This document shows, piece by piece, positions 1 through 6,446 of a stretch of DNA of 10,788 nt (its first letter is position 1; every line of letters begins with the position of its first letter). The stretch lies in the NCBI GenBank assembly GCA_015223015.1, contig JADFWK010000265.1:1-10788 (forward strand). Direction: 5' to 3'. The translations under genes and the position numbers were made by a program. Source of the DNA: Pseudomonadota bacterium. Its GTDB lineage: Bacteria > Desulfobacterota > DSM-4660 > Desulfatiglandales > B25-G16. The notes below the pieces were generated by a model, which saw only the letters and a program-made list of their open reading frames with translations, did no database searches and was not told where the DNA came from.

Positions 1-50
1 GGTTTATATAGATGGAGCCTATGATTCTAAGGCTTAGGGCTCAATAAACC
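1..50. repeat. Nested inverted repeat at window edge
   Basis: GGTTTAT (1-7) is complementary to ATAAACC (44-50). Inside it, GAGCC (15-19) is complementary to GGCTC (38-42). The two arms are separated by an unequal internal loop, and ATTTT follows the structure. It could be the terminator of a gene lying before the window, on either strand, but the gene is not visible and the U-run is short. Seen in sequence; the role is inference. Confidence 0.3.
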
Positions 51-76
51 ATTTTCAATCGACCCAGTAAGGGGCC

Positions 77-187
77 ATGTCACAGGGCATAACCAAAAAA
101 AAAGACACCCATACCCTGGACTTTGACGTTACCCTGGGGTTTCTGCTTTCTGATCTGGACAGCTCAGACAGCAGTATGGTAGTTTGA
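77..187 (+). CDS. Possible 36-aa small ORF (doubtful)
   Basis: This is an ATG-initiated frame of 36 codons ending in TGA at 185-187, preceded by AAGGGG (69-74) at only 2 nt from the ATG, which is closer than usual. The product would be hydrophilic, starting MSQGITKKKD and rich in Asp and Ser toward its end. I recognise no family. The stop codon directly abuts the -10 box of the promoter for the next gene. The frame is short enough to arise by chance, and there is no independent sign of coding. Confidence 0.15.
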   Translation: MSQGITKKKDTHTLDFDVTLGFLLSDLDSSDSSMVV

Positions 188-193
188 TATAAT
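165..193 (+). promoter_or_regulatory. Extended -10 sigma70-type promoter of pgk
   Basis: The -10 box is a perfect TATAAT (188-193), preceded by TGA (185-187), which makes an extended -10 (TGnTATAAT). A CAGACA -35 box (165-170, 4 of 6 to consensus) lies 17 bp upstream. Transcription would start near 200, leaving a leader of about 126 nt before the pgk start codon. I see no known riboswitch in that leader. Confidence 0.55.
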
Positions 194-325
194 ATATTAT
201 GACATCATGGTAATTGTGGCAGGATATTTGCAAATTTATGGTACAGAGATAAAAAGTCTCTTGCCGACTGATGCGAAGAAACATGCACTAACCTGAGACG
301 TTCTTAACCAATAAGGAGCTCCGCC

Positions 326-1672
326 ATGAGCGAACCGGACTTAGACCCCCGTTTACCTCTCATACAAAATGCTGACCTAAAGGATAAGCTCGTTCTGGTC
401 AGAGTGGACCACAATGTCGTCAAGAAGGGTGAAATCCACGACCCCTACCGGATCGATGCCACCCTGGGGACGCTTTACAACATCGTAGAGCGAGGAGGCC
501 GGCTCATCCTCATGACTCACGTGGGCCGAACACGAGACAAAGAAACCAGCCACATCAAAGTGGACGATGACACCTCGGTCCATCCAGTTGTTGATTATCT
601 AGAGCGCAAATTGCACACCAAGTTTGTGGTACCCCAGTTTCCAGTCCATCCAGAATGGGGCATCAGAGAGATCGACACCTCCATCAACTGGTGTATTAGG
701 GACCTCCTAGCACACCGGGTGGGGGGCATCTACCTGCCCAATACGCGCTGGTTCGAGGGTGAGGAGGCCACTGGTGAGAAGCGACAGCGCTTTGCCGTGC
801 AACTGGCTGGCCTGGCCGATGTCTTTGTCAATGACGCCTTCGGCTCGTGGCAAGCTCATGTCTCAACGGTTGACGTGACCAAGCATCTGCCGAGCTTTGC
901 CGGTTTCCTTCTCCAGAAGGAACTCAGCAACCTGAAGCACGTGCTGGAACCCGATCGGCCCTTTGTCGCCGTTGTAGCCGGGGCCAAATATGACACCAAG
1001 ATCGGCCCGCTCTACCAAATCTACAAAAAGGTTGATCACCTGATACTGGGGGGAATTATTTACAATACCTTTCTGTGCGCTAAACACGATATTCACGTGC
1101 GCGGGGTAAGCGAAACCGACATCCAGGCAGCCAAGGATCTGGTGAACCTGGACAAGGTAGCCAAGAAGGTGATCGAATTACCTTTTCTGGTCGAGTCGGA
1201 TACCATAGAGGGTCGGGTGGAAGGCAAGTACCGCACCCGCAGCATCAAGGACTTCAAGAAAGGAGATCAGTTCGGCTATTTCTTGGATGTGCCTCCCGAA
1301 TCATTCGATGCAACAGGGGTAGCAGAGGTTATTGGCTCGGCAAAAACCATTTTTGTCAATGCGGTTATGGGCCTCACTCCGCACTTTTACGAAGGGTCGG
1401 AAAAATTGGACCGCACTATTGATCAGAACAGGCGAGCCCAAAAGTTCTATGGCGGGGGGGACACCCTCCAGGAATTCAAGAACCTCAGCCCCGGGTTGTA
1501 CCTGGCCGCTATGGATAGCGCTCAATATTTCTTTTTTACCGGAGGCGGGACAGTGCTCAAAGCCATTGAGGAGGGTACGCCCTATGGCCTCGAACCAGTT
1601 GAGGCCTTAATAGAAAACGGGGGGTCAACGCCGAAAAATCCAGCCCATAGGATTTTGTCAGAGACCGCATAG
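326..1672 (+). CDS. pgk: Phosphoglycerate kinase, divergent
   Basis: This 448-aa cytoplasmic enzyme should interconvert 1,3-bisphosphoglycerate plus ADP with 3-phosphoglycerate plus ATP in glycolysis and gluconeogenesis. The length is slightly above the usual 390-420 aa. N-domain substrate motifs are recognisable: VRVDHN (R26, D28, N30), R42, THVGR (H65, R68), NTRW (R141) and VFVNDAFG (167-173). Hinge and nucleotide-site motifs are AGFLLQKEL (192-200), AGAKYDTK (K221, K225), GGGDT (376-380) and TGGGT (405-409). Two elements differ from typical enzymes. The loop that is normally RAH reads QAH (177-179), so one substrate-binding Arg appears lost. The usual NGPxGVFE reads NAVMGLTPHFYE (345-356). 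The ATG is preceded by AAGGAG (313-318) at 7 nt. The hydrolase gene follows after 12 nt, probably co-transcribed. The family call is secure; full activity is inferred. Confidence 0.93.
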   Translation: MSEPDLDPRLPLIQNADLKDKLVLVRVDHNVVKKGEIHDPYRIDATLGTLYNIVERGGRLILMTHVGRTRDKETSHIKVDDDTSVHPVVDYLERKLHTKFVVPQFPVHPEWGIREIDTSINWCIRDLLAHRVGGIYLPNTRWFEGEEATGEKRQRFAVQLAGLADVFVNDAFGSWQAHVSTVDVTKHLPSFAGFLLQKELSNLKHVLEPDRPFVAVVAGAKYDTKIGPLYQIYKKVDHLILGGIIYNTFLCAKHDIHVRGVSETDIQAAKDLVNLDKVAKKVIELPFLVESDTIEGRVEGKYRTRSIKDFKKGDQFGYFLDVPPESFDATGVAEVIGSAKTIFVNAVMGLTPHFYEGSEKLDRTIDQNRRAQKFYGGGDTLQEFKNLSPGLYLAAMDSAQYFFFTGGGTVLKAIEEGTPYGLEPVEALIENGGSTPKNPAHRILSETA

Positions 1673-1684
1673 AAGGGAAAACAA

Positions 1685-2455
1685 ATGCCTTTCACAAATA
1701 TAAATGAGATAGACATCTATTACGAAACTCATGGCGATGGTGAGACTATCGCACTTCTCCACCATGGTTTTGGCTGTACCAAAATGTGGCACGATATATA
1801 TCCACCTCTGGTGGAAAAGGGTTACAGGGTAGTTATGTATGATAGAAGAGGATATGGACAGTCTGAAAAGGGCACTGATTTCCAAGGATTTTATGAAGGG
1901 GATCAATTTCGCTCTGAGAGCGTGAAAGAGCTGGCCACACTCAGAGATTTTCTCCATATTGATTCTTTTCATATCATGGGGCAGTGTGAAGGAGGAGTAA
2001 TAGGAGTAGATTTTGCGACCAAATATCCTCACCTCGTTAAGACACTGGTTGTTTCAAGCACTCAGTGCTTCAGCACCATGACTATGGCCGAATTCAACCG
2101 ACAAAAATTTCCAAAACCATTTCGAGATCTGGAGCCAGACCTCAGAAAAAAATTTGTTGCTTGGCATGGAAAGGACCATGCTAAACCACTTTATAATCAA
2201 TGCCGAAAATATGGCGGCGCTTATGGCAAAGGGATCTTTGACTTGAGGGGTTTACTACCATCGGCAGCGTGTCCTACTCTTGTGTTGTATCCGGACAGGA
2301 GTTTTCTCTTTGACGTTGACCAGGCTGTTGCGTTTTATCGCCACCTTCCCAAGGGAGAACTTGCAATACTTCCAAGCTGTGGTCACAATACCTATGAGGA
2401 ACAACCCAAGGAATACACCCGGCTTGCCTTGGATTTTCTTAAGAGACACCATTAG
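1685..2455 (+). CDS. Alpha/beta hydrolase with cysteine nucleophile
   Basis: This is a 256-aa soluble alpha/beta-hydrolase-fold protein with no signal peptide or membrane segment. The oxyanion region is LLHHGFG (24-30), followed by the strand and turn YDRRGYGQS (52-60). The nucleophile elbow reads GQCEGG (99-104), so C101 occupies the position normally held by Ser. A late strand TLVLYPDRS (198-206) precedes the usual acid site, where S206 stands instead of Asp; D204 or D210 could substitute. The catalytic His is H234 in SCGHNTYEEQP. Cysteine nucleophiles are known in dienelactone hydrolases, but this chain has the longer epoxide-hydrolase/lactonase-like layout with a cap at about 130-190. The substrate cannot be assigned. 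It begins 12 nt after pgk with an AAGGGA ribosome site, suggesting one transcript. Confidence 0.9.
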   Translation: MPFTNINEIDIYYETHGDGETIALLHHGFGCTKMWHDIYPPLVEKGYRVVMYDRRGYGQSEKGTDFQGFYEGDQFRSESVKELATLRDFLHIDSFHIMGQCEGGVIGVDFATKYPHLVKTLVVSSTQCFSTMTMAEFNRQKFPKPFRDLEPDLRKKFVAWHGKDHAKPLYNQCRKYGGAYGKGIFDLRGLLPSAACPTLVLYPDRSFLFDVDQAVAFYRHLPKGELAILPSCGHNTYEEQPKEYTRLALDFLKRHH

Positions 2456-2459
2456 AACT

Positions 2460-2476
2460 TTGGGGCTTCGCCCCAA
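2460..2476 (+). terminator. GC-rich hairpin after the hydrolase gene
   Basis: TTGGGG (2460-2465) pairs with CCCCAA (2471-2476) around a CTTCG loop, four nucleotides after the hydrolase stop codon. The position suits a transcript 3' end. There is no U-run after the stem, so it is not a classical intrinsic terminator and may only protect the end of the message. Confidence 0.4.
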
Positions 2477-2477
2477 T

Positions 2478-2509
2478 TGGAGTACTGGAATACTGGAGTT
2501 CTGGAATAA
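2478..2509. repeat. Degenerate 8-bp tandem repeat (4 units)
   Basis: Four head-to-tail units follow the pattern TGGARTWM: TGGAGTAC, TGGAATAC, TGGAGTTC, TGGAATAA. It lies directly after the hairpin. I see no coding role. It shares its 8-bp period with the unrelated repeats at the other end of the window (10575-10598 and 10691-10722). Confidence 0.75.
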
Positions 2510-2667
2510 TGGGTGAGCAGGTGCACGAGGATTCGTTTGCCACTTTCCCTTGCTTAGAACACCATCTCATCCACTATCACGATTGCATCCCCCCCGTTGG
2601 TATCTTTTTATCGGTCTTGCACACCATATTTCAACAGATACCCCCATATCTTGTGGTTTCTTTTCCT

Positions 2668-2696
2668 TTGACACACAATCAACTTTAGCTTATATT
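2668..2696 (+). promoter_or_regulatory. Strong sigma70-type promoter for the PAS kinase
   Basis: A perfect TTGACA (2668-2673) and a TATATT (2691-2696, 5 of 6) are separated by the optimal 17 bp. The start point would be near 2703, giving a leader of about 77 nt before the ATG at 2780. It is the best promoter in the window, so the kinase gene probably has its own transcript, separate from pgk. Confidence 0.65.
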
Positions 2697-2707
2697 TACT
2701 ATATAAG
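2689..2707. promoter_or_regulatory. Inverted repeat over -10 and start point, candidate operator
   Basis: CTTATAT (2689-2695) and ATATAAG (2701-2707) form a perfect 7-bp inverted repeat around TTACT. It overlaps the -10 box and the expected start point, where a bound repressor would block RNA polymerase. The arms are AT-rich, so chance is a real alternative. Confidence 0.3.
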
Positions 2708-2727
2708 AAATCAAGCCTGTATCGGTT

Positions 2728-2739
2728 TTGACAGGTCAA
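2728..2739. promoter_or_regulatory. Short palindrome TTGAC-AG-GTCAA in the kinase leader
   Basis: A perfect 5-bp inverted repeat with a 2-nt centre lies about 25 nt after the predicted start point. Its left half also resembles a -35 box, but no good -10 follows at the right distance. It may be a second operator site, or nothing. Confidence 0.25.
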
Positions 2740-2779
2740 GAAACGCCACATAGTCTCGCATCCTCATACAGGGTAAAAG

Positions 2780-5506
2780 ATGAAAGATAAAGATAAGACA
2801 AAAGAGCAACTCGTAGATGAATTGATTACTCTGCGCCAGCGGGTTACCGATTTAGAAGCAGGGGCCCCCGAGCACACACAGGCAGAAGAAACGTTGAGAG
2901 AATCAGAGGAGAAATTCAGGACCCTTGCAGAAAATTCACCTAACATGATTTTTATCAATATGAAGGGCAAAATCGTGTATGTCAATGACAAAGCTGCAGA
3001 GATTACAGGGTATACCAAGGAGGAGTTTTACTCCCCAGATTTCGACTTCCTTACCTTGATCGCACCGGAATATAGAGACCTATTAAAGGCAAATTTCAAC
3101 AGGCACATGAGAGCCGAAGAGCTCCCTGCCTATGAATATGCGCTTATCACGAAAGAGGGTAAGAGAGTTGAGGTACTGCTTACCTCAAGATTGGTAACAT
3201 ACCGTGGAGAGCATACTATCCTCGGGACTGTAACGGACATCACCATGCGCAAGCGCGCGGAAAGTGCCTTGCGCGAGAGCGAAGAACGTTACCGAAATCT
3301 CTTTGAGCAGTCCAAAGATGCTATCTATATCACCACCCGAGAAGGCAAACATGTTGAAGTCAATCAATCTTTCTTGGATCTTTTTGGCTGCAGTGGAAAA
3401 GAGTTAACAAAATTGAAGGCTCAAGACATATATGCTAATCCCACCGACCGAGCCAGGTTCCAGCAAGAGATAGAAAAAAACAGTTCGGTCAAAGATTTTG
3501 AAGTGAAACTTCGCAAGAAAGATGGAACAGAGATGGATTGTCTGCTCACTGCGACTGTGAGGCAAGCGGATGATGGGAGTATTCTCGGATACCAGGGTAT
3601 CATCCGCAATATTAGCGAGCGGAAGACCTTGCTGGAAATGTTGCGCAAATACGAGTTTATTGTGAATACCTCCAAACAATTTATGACCCTCATCAACAGA
3701 GACTATACCTACGAGGCTGTGAATGAAGCATATTGCCTCGCCCATAACAAATCGCGAGAGCAAGTCCTTGGTAAAACCGTGCCGAAAATCTGGGGAGAAG
3801 AGAGGTTCAAAAGAGTCATTAAGCCCTATTTAGATAAGTGCTTTGCCGGCAACGAGACCCATGACCAGAAGTGGTTTGAATTTACTGGGAAAAAGCAGAA
3901 GTATTATGACGTAAGCTATTACCCATACTACGGGAACAAATCAGATGTGACCCACGCTGTAGTCATTACTCACGACATGACAGAGCGCAAACACGCAGAG
4001 GAGGCGCTTCAGGAAAGTGAAGTCAAATTCCGGAATCTGTTCGACCTTTCTCCTCAGGCTATTGCTGTTGCCGACAGGAAGACGGGCAGATTAATTGAGG
4101 TCAACGACAAGTTCTGTGAACTGACCCAATACGCTCGAAAGAAGGTCCTCGGAAAAAGCCTTTCGGAATTGCACTTTTTCTCTGAGGGCGAGAGGGATGC
4201 GTTTCTAAAAGAGCTTCAGGCATCAGGGGAACTTGACGGATTGGAGATCCAGCCCGAAGCCAAGGACGGCTCTGTTCTCAACGTAATCATGTTCGCTAAA
4301 CTCATTCGGATCACAGGCGAAGAATTTGTACTTACGGCATTCCTCGATATGTCTGACCAAAAGCGGCTCGAAGCACAACTTCAACAGGCACAAAAAATGG
4401 AAGCTCTTGGCACTTTGGCCGGCGGCATTGCTCACAACTTCAACAACCTTCTCATGGGTATCCAGGCAAATGCCTCCTTAATCCTGCTGGACATTGACCC
4501 TAATGATCCGAATTATGATAGGCTTATGAATATTGAAAAAATGGTTCAAAACGGGTCCAAACTCACCAAACAACTGCTTGGGTATGCCAGGGAGGGAAGA
4601 TATGAGATCAGGCCCACGAGTCTGAATCGATTGGTGAAAGAAATCTCTGGCACCTTTGGCCTGACCAAAAAGGAGATCAAAGTTCATCAGAAGCTTGCCA
4701 GAGACCTATTTGCAATAGAGGCAGACCAAGGGCAGATTGAGCAGATTCTGTGGAACCTGTATGTAAATGCCGCAGATGCCATGCCGGCAGGCGGAGACCT
4801 CTTCCTGGAAACCATGAATGCCACCCATAAGGATATTACAGGCAAACCCTCCAAAATAAAGCCTGGGGACTATGTGCTACTAACCCTTACCGATACAGGC
4901 ACAGGTATGGATAAAAAGACCGTAGGACGCATCTTTGATCCCTTTTTTACCACTAAGGGTATGGGCAGAGGCACCGGCCTCGGATTGGCCTCTGTTTACG
5001 GGATCGTAAAAAGCCATGGTGGTACTATTTCTGTCTCGAGCAAAAAGGGTAAAGGCACTACCTTTAGTCTTTATCTGCCAGCCTCAAAAAGGCAAGCAAT
5101 GAAAGAAGGCAGAGGGTCTGATAAGTTTGTACCGGGTAAAGAAACTGTTCTTCTCGTGGATGATGAAGATATGATTCTCGATGTTGGCACACAGATTCTG
5201 GAAAAAATGGGACACAAGGTCATAAAAGCCAAGAGTGGACAAAAGGCAATAGATATTTACGAAAAGCATAAGGATCTGATCGAGCTTGTTATCCTTGATA
5301 TGATTATGCCGGGTGTAGGTGGAGGTGAAGCCTATGACAGGATAAAAACAATCAACCCAAAGGTAAAAGTCCTTCTTTCAACTGGTTACAGCATAAATGG
5401 ACAGGCAACCGAGATTCTGGAACGCGGTTGCAACGGCTTTATCCAGAAACCTTTTAGAATGAAAGAACTGTCTCATAAGATAAGAGAGGTTCTGGACAAA
5501 GAGTAG
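2780..5506 (+). CDS. Four-PAS hybrid sensor histidine kinase with receiver
   Basis: This is a 908-aa protein without signal peptide or membrane segments, so probably a cytoplasmic sensor. The order is: an N-terminal coiled coil (about 1-45); PAS1 (42-160); PAS2 (165-283); PAS3 (287-404); PAS4 (412-529); a dimerisation/phosphoacceptor helix with GIAHNFNN (H552); an ATPase domain with N-box LYVNAADAM (N663), G1 DTGTGM (705-710), F-box IFDPFFTTK and G2 GRGTGLGLA; and a receiver with D794, D795, phosphoacceptor D840, T868 and K890. All residues for autophosphorylation and His-to-Asp transfer are present. No DNA-binding or enzymatic output follows, so a partner must receive the phosphate. The PAS ligands are unknown; no haem or flavin signature is evident. 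The start at ATG 2780 follows AGGGT. The kinase-receiver half is a paralogue of the one at 8458-10545. Confidence 0.94.
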   Translation: MKDKDKTKEQLVDELITLRQRVTDLEAGAPEHTQAEETLRESEEKFRTLAENSPNMIFINMKGKIVYVNDKAAEITGYTKEEFYSPDFDFLTLIAPEYRDLLKANFNRHMRAEELPAYEYALITKEGKRVEVLLTSRLVTYRGEHTILGTVTDITMRKRAESALRESEERYRNLFEQSKDAIYITTREGKHVEVNQSFLDLFGCSGKELTKLKAQDIYANPTDRARFQQEIEKNSSVKDFEVKLRKKDGTEMDCLLTATVRQADDGSILGYQGIIRNISERKTLLEMLRKYEFIVNTSKQFMTLINRDYTYEAVNEAYCLAHNKSREQVLGKTVPKIWGEERFKRVIKPYLDKCFAGNETHDQKWFEFTGKKQKYYDVSYYPYYGNKSDVTHAVVITHDMTERKHAEEALQESEVKFRNLFDLSPQAIAVADRKTGRLIEVNDKFCELTQYARKKVLGKSLSELHFFSEGERDAFLKELQASGELDGLEIQPEAKDGSVLNVIMFAKLIRITGEEFVLTAFLDMSDQKRLEAQLQQAQKMEALGTLAGGIAHNFNNLLMGIQANASLILLDIDPNDPNYDRLMNIEKMVQNGSKLTKQLLGYAREGRYEIRPTSLNRLVKEISGTFGLTKKEIKVHQKLARDLFAIEADQGQIEQILWNLYVNAADAMPAGGDLFLETMNATHKDITGKPSKIKPGDYVLLTLTDTGTGMDKKTVGRIFDPFFTTKGMGRGTGLGLASVYGIVKSHGGTISVSSKKGKGTTFSLYLPASKRQAMKEGRGSDKFVPGKETVLLVDDEDMILDVGTQILEKMGHKVIKAKSGQKAIDIYEKHKDLIELVILDMIMPGVGGGEAYDRIKTINPKVKVLLSTGYSINGQATEILERGCNGFIQKPFRMKELSHKIREVLDKE

Positions 5507-5570
5507 GTAGCACTTCTACAAATCTCGCACGAGCATTTCCTTTGGCCCCATATGGCCTGTTCTGCCTAAG

Positions 5571-5649
5571 AAACCCGAATCCGCTTCAGAAAACCCAAAC
5601 CACATACTATACCACTATCTTAGTAGCCCGTTTTTAGGAAACCCAAACC
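5571..5649. repeat. Repeated AAACCCAAACC motif upstream of the riboswitch
   Basis: AAACCCAAACC occurs exactly at 5591-5601 and 5639-5649. A degenerate copy, AAACCCGAATC, lies at 5571-5581. They sit in the spacer between the PAS kinase stop and the riboswitch. They could be protein-binding sites for the riboswitch promoter. Spacings of 20 and 48 nt are not regular helical turns, so the role is uncertain. Confidence 0.35.
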
Positions 5650-5713
5650 TAGCCCTTTGGTGGTAGGCTATCGCTAAAAAAATCGAAAAGACTAAAGTTT
5701 TTCTCTGGGGATG

Positions 5714-5742
5714 CCGATATGCTATATGAATTGTTGTAAAAT
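5714..5742 (+). promoter_or_regulatory. Possible promoter of the riboswitch transcript
   Basis: TAAAAT (5737-5742, 5 of 6) would place the start point near 5749, just before the first pairing strand of the aptamer, which is the expected arrangement. The -35 candidate CCGATA (5714-5719) is weak at 17 bp. A GG-N10-GC pair (5709-5722) allows a poor sigma54-like reading as an alternative. Confidence 0.3.
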
Positions 5743-5750
5743 GTTGCGAT

Positions 5751-5843
5751 TTTGCTGAAGGGCAAACCTTCCGAAAGGTTGGGACGCAAAGCCTCCGACT
5801 TAGATCAGCTTGAGGTGATAAGGCAGCGGGGTTGCTAAGCAAA
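5751..5843 (+). promoter_or_regulatory. Cyclic-di-GMP-I (GEMM-I) riboswitch aptamer
   Basis: The conserved core of the GEMM-I class is plain. AGGGCAAACC (5759-5768) is followed by a GAAA tetraloop (5773-5776), then GGGACGCAAAGCC (5781-5793), then GCGGGGTTGC (5826-5835). The closing stem pairs TTTGCT (5751-5756) with AGCAAA (5838-5843). The third helix can start with GCCT (5791-5794) against AGGC (5821-5824). The G residues before CAAACC are kept. Known cGAMP-sensing members carry an A at one of these positions, so c-di-GMP is the likelier ligand. The tetraloop stem has tandem U-U mismatches or uses a shifted AACCTT/AAGGTT register. The element controls transcription through the adjoining terminator and so governs the 115-aa gene at 5937 and probably genes beyond. 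Confidence 0.92.
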
Positions 5844-5849
5844 TGAAAC

Positions 5850-5888
5850 AAATAAACCCGCTTCTTGCCCTCAGAAGTGGGTTTATTT
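5850..5888 (+). terminator. Riboswitch expression platform: hairpin terminator
   Basis: A 16-bp stem (5850-5865 with 5873-5888) contains a single G-U pair and closes a 7-nt loop, TGCCCTC. The 3' side ends in TTTATTTAT, which supplies the U-rich release tract. It begins 7 nt after the aptamer. Part of its left arm (CCCGC, 5857-5861) can instead pair with GCGGG (5826-5830) of the aptamer core. Ligand binding would lock up that core strand and should favour this terminator, which suggests an OFF switch. The direction of control is inference. Confidence 0.9.
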
Positions 5889-5936
5889 ATACAATTTCTC
5901 CAAATGATCAACATCTCGCAACAATGGTGAGATCAC

Positions 5937-6284
5937 ATGAAAATTACAGAAAACGCCAGCTACATTAGGCAACAACAGCCTGGGCAATTCAGGAGACCAG
6001 AAGACGCTAAGGCACCAGCCACTCATATGAACGACCAAAAGCTGGTTACCATAAGGGGACAGAAAGGATACTCTGTTTACGTCAGTAACGAGAAGCTCGT
6101 AGCTCTGGACAGGTTGATAGAGCCTGATTTCCCCAAGCTCTTTGATTTTGATGCCGGGGTGCAATTCAGTCTTGAAAAACTGAATCGGACTCACAGGGAT
6201 GAAGACATTAACCCACAATATGACAAGTCCGCAAAAACAGAGATGACGACCAAAAAGGAATGGATCATTGATCAGTGGGCCTGA
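5937..6284 (+). CDS. Hypothetical 115-aa protein under c-di-GMP riboswitch control
   Basis: I do not recognise a family. The protein is hydrophilic and probably cytoplasmic, with no signal peptide, membrane segment or cysteine. Residues 1-30 are Gln/Pro/Ala-rich and look disordered. Residues 33-75 (from about KLVTIRG to FPKLFDF) have alternating hydrophobic positions that suggest a small folded core. The tail is charged. The start is ATG 5937, preceded by GGTGAG (5926-5931) at 5 nt, and it lies 48 nt after the terminator hairpin. Being the first gene behind a c-di-GMP riboswitch, it is likely tied to motility, adhesion or a related c-di-GMP programme. That is context only. It could also be a leader gene for the CNB protein downstream. 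Confidence 0.62.
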   Translation: MKITENASYIRQQQPGQFRRPEDAKAPATHMNDQKLVTIRGQKGYSVYVSNEKLVALDRLIEPDFPKLFDFDAGVQFSLEKLNRTHRDEDINPQYDKSAKTEMTTKKEWIIDQWA

Positions 6285-6305
6285 AACACTGGGAGGCACA
6301 AGATC

Positions 6306-6422
6306 TTGAGCATGAAAAGCGGTATTGAGTTCAGAGGAGACCAACATCCCGGCGAATTTTTTGGTGGCTCTATACAACGCTGTTTGAACCTGAAAGTGAT
6401 TCCTATAACATCACTCACATAG
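6306..6422 (+). CDS. Possible 38-aa small ORF (doubtful)
   Basis: A frame opening with TTG 6306 (or ATG 6312) runs to TAG 6420-6422. GGAGG (6292-6296) lies 9 nt before the TTG. The predicted product has one Cys, a Gly/Phe-rich middle and no known motif. It would fill the gap between the 115-aa gene and the CNB gene, ending 24 nt before the latter. Length and non-ATG start make chance likely. Confidence 0.17.
   Translation: MSMKSGIEFRGDQHPGEFFGGSIQRCLNLKVIPITSLT
6395..6415. promoter_or_regulatory. Inverted repeat AGTGAT-N9-ATCACT before the CNB gene
   Basis: Perfect 6-bp arms (6395-6400 and 6410-6415) flank TCCTATAAC, which contains a -10-like TATAAC (6404-6409). It lies 31 nt before the CNB gene start. 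The spacing does not match the CRP site (GTGA-N6-TCAC) or the FNR site (TTGAT-N4-ATCAA). No well-spaced -35 accompanies the TATAAC. Candidate operator only. Confidence 0.28.
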
Positions 6423-6446
6423 ATTGATGAAAAGGAGAACATATTC

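Noticed and set aside
2550..2753. 67-codon + strand frame upstream of the PAS kinase
   Set aside because: It runs through the strong promoter and both inverted repeats, has no ribosome site and has an unprotein-like composition.
5751..5843. cGAMP-specific (GEMM-Ib) reading of the aptamer
   Set aside because: The G residues before CAAACC are retained, which fits c-di-GMP specificity. Not excluded without binding data.
5615..5914. 99-codon - strand frame
   Set aside because: It spans the riboswitch and terminator on the opposite strand, so structured RNA explains this stretch.
5883..6377. 164-codon - strand frame opposite the 115-aa gene
   Set aside because: It is antisense to a frame with a good ribosome site behind a riboswitch, and it starts inside a spacer. 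No family features are seen.
6395..6415. CRP or FNR binding site
   Set aside because: The spacing between half-sites is wrong for both regulators, although the inverted repeat itself is real.
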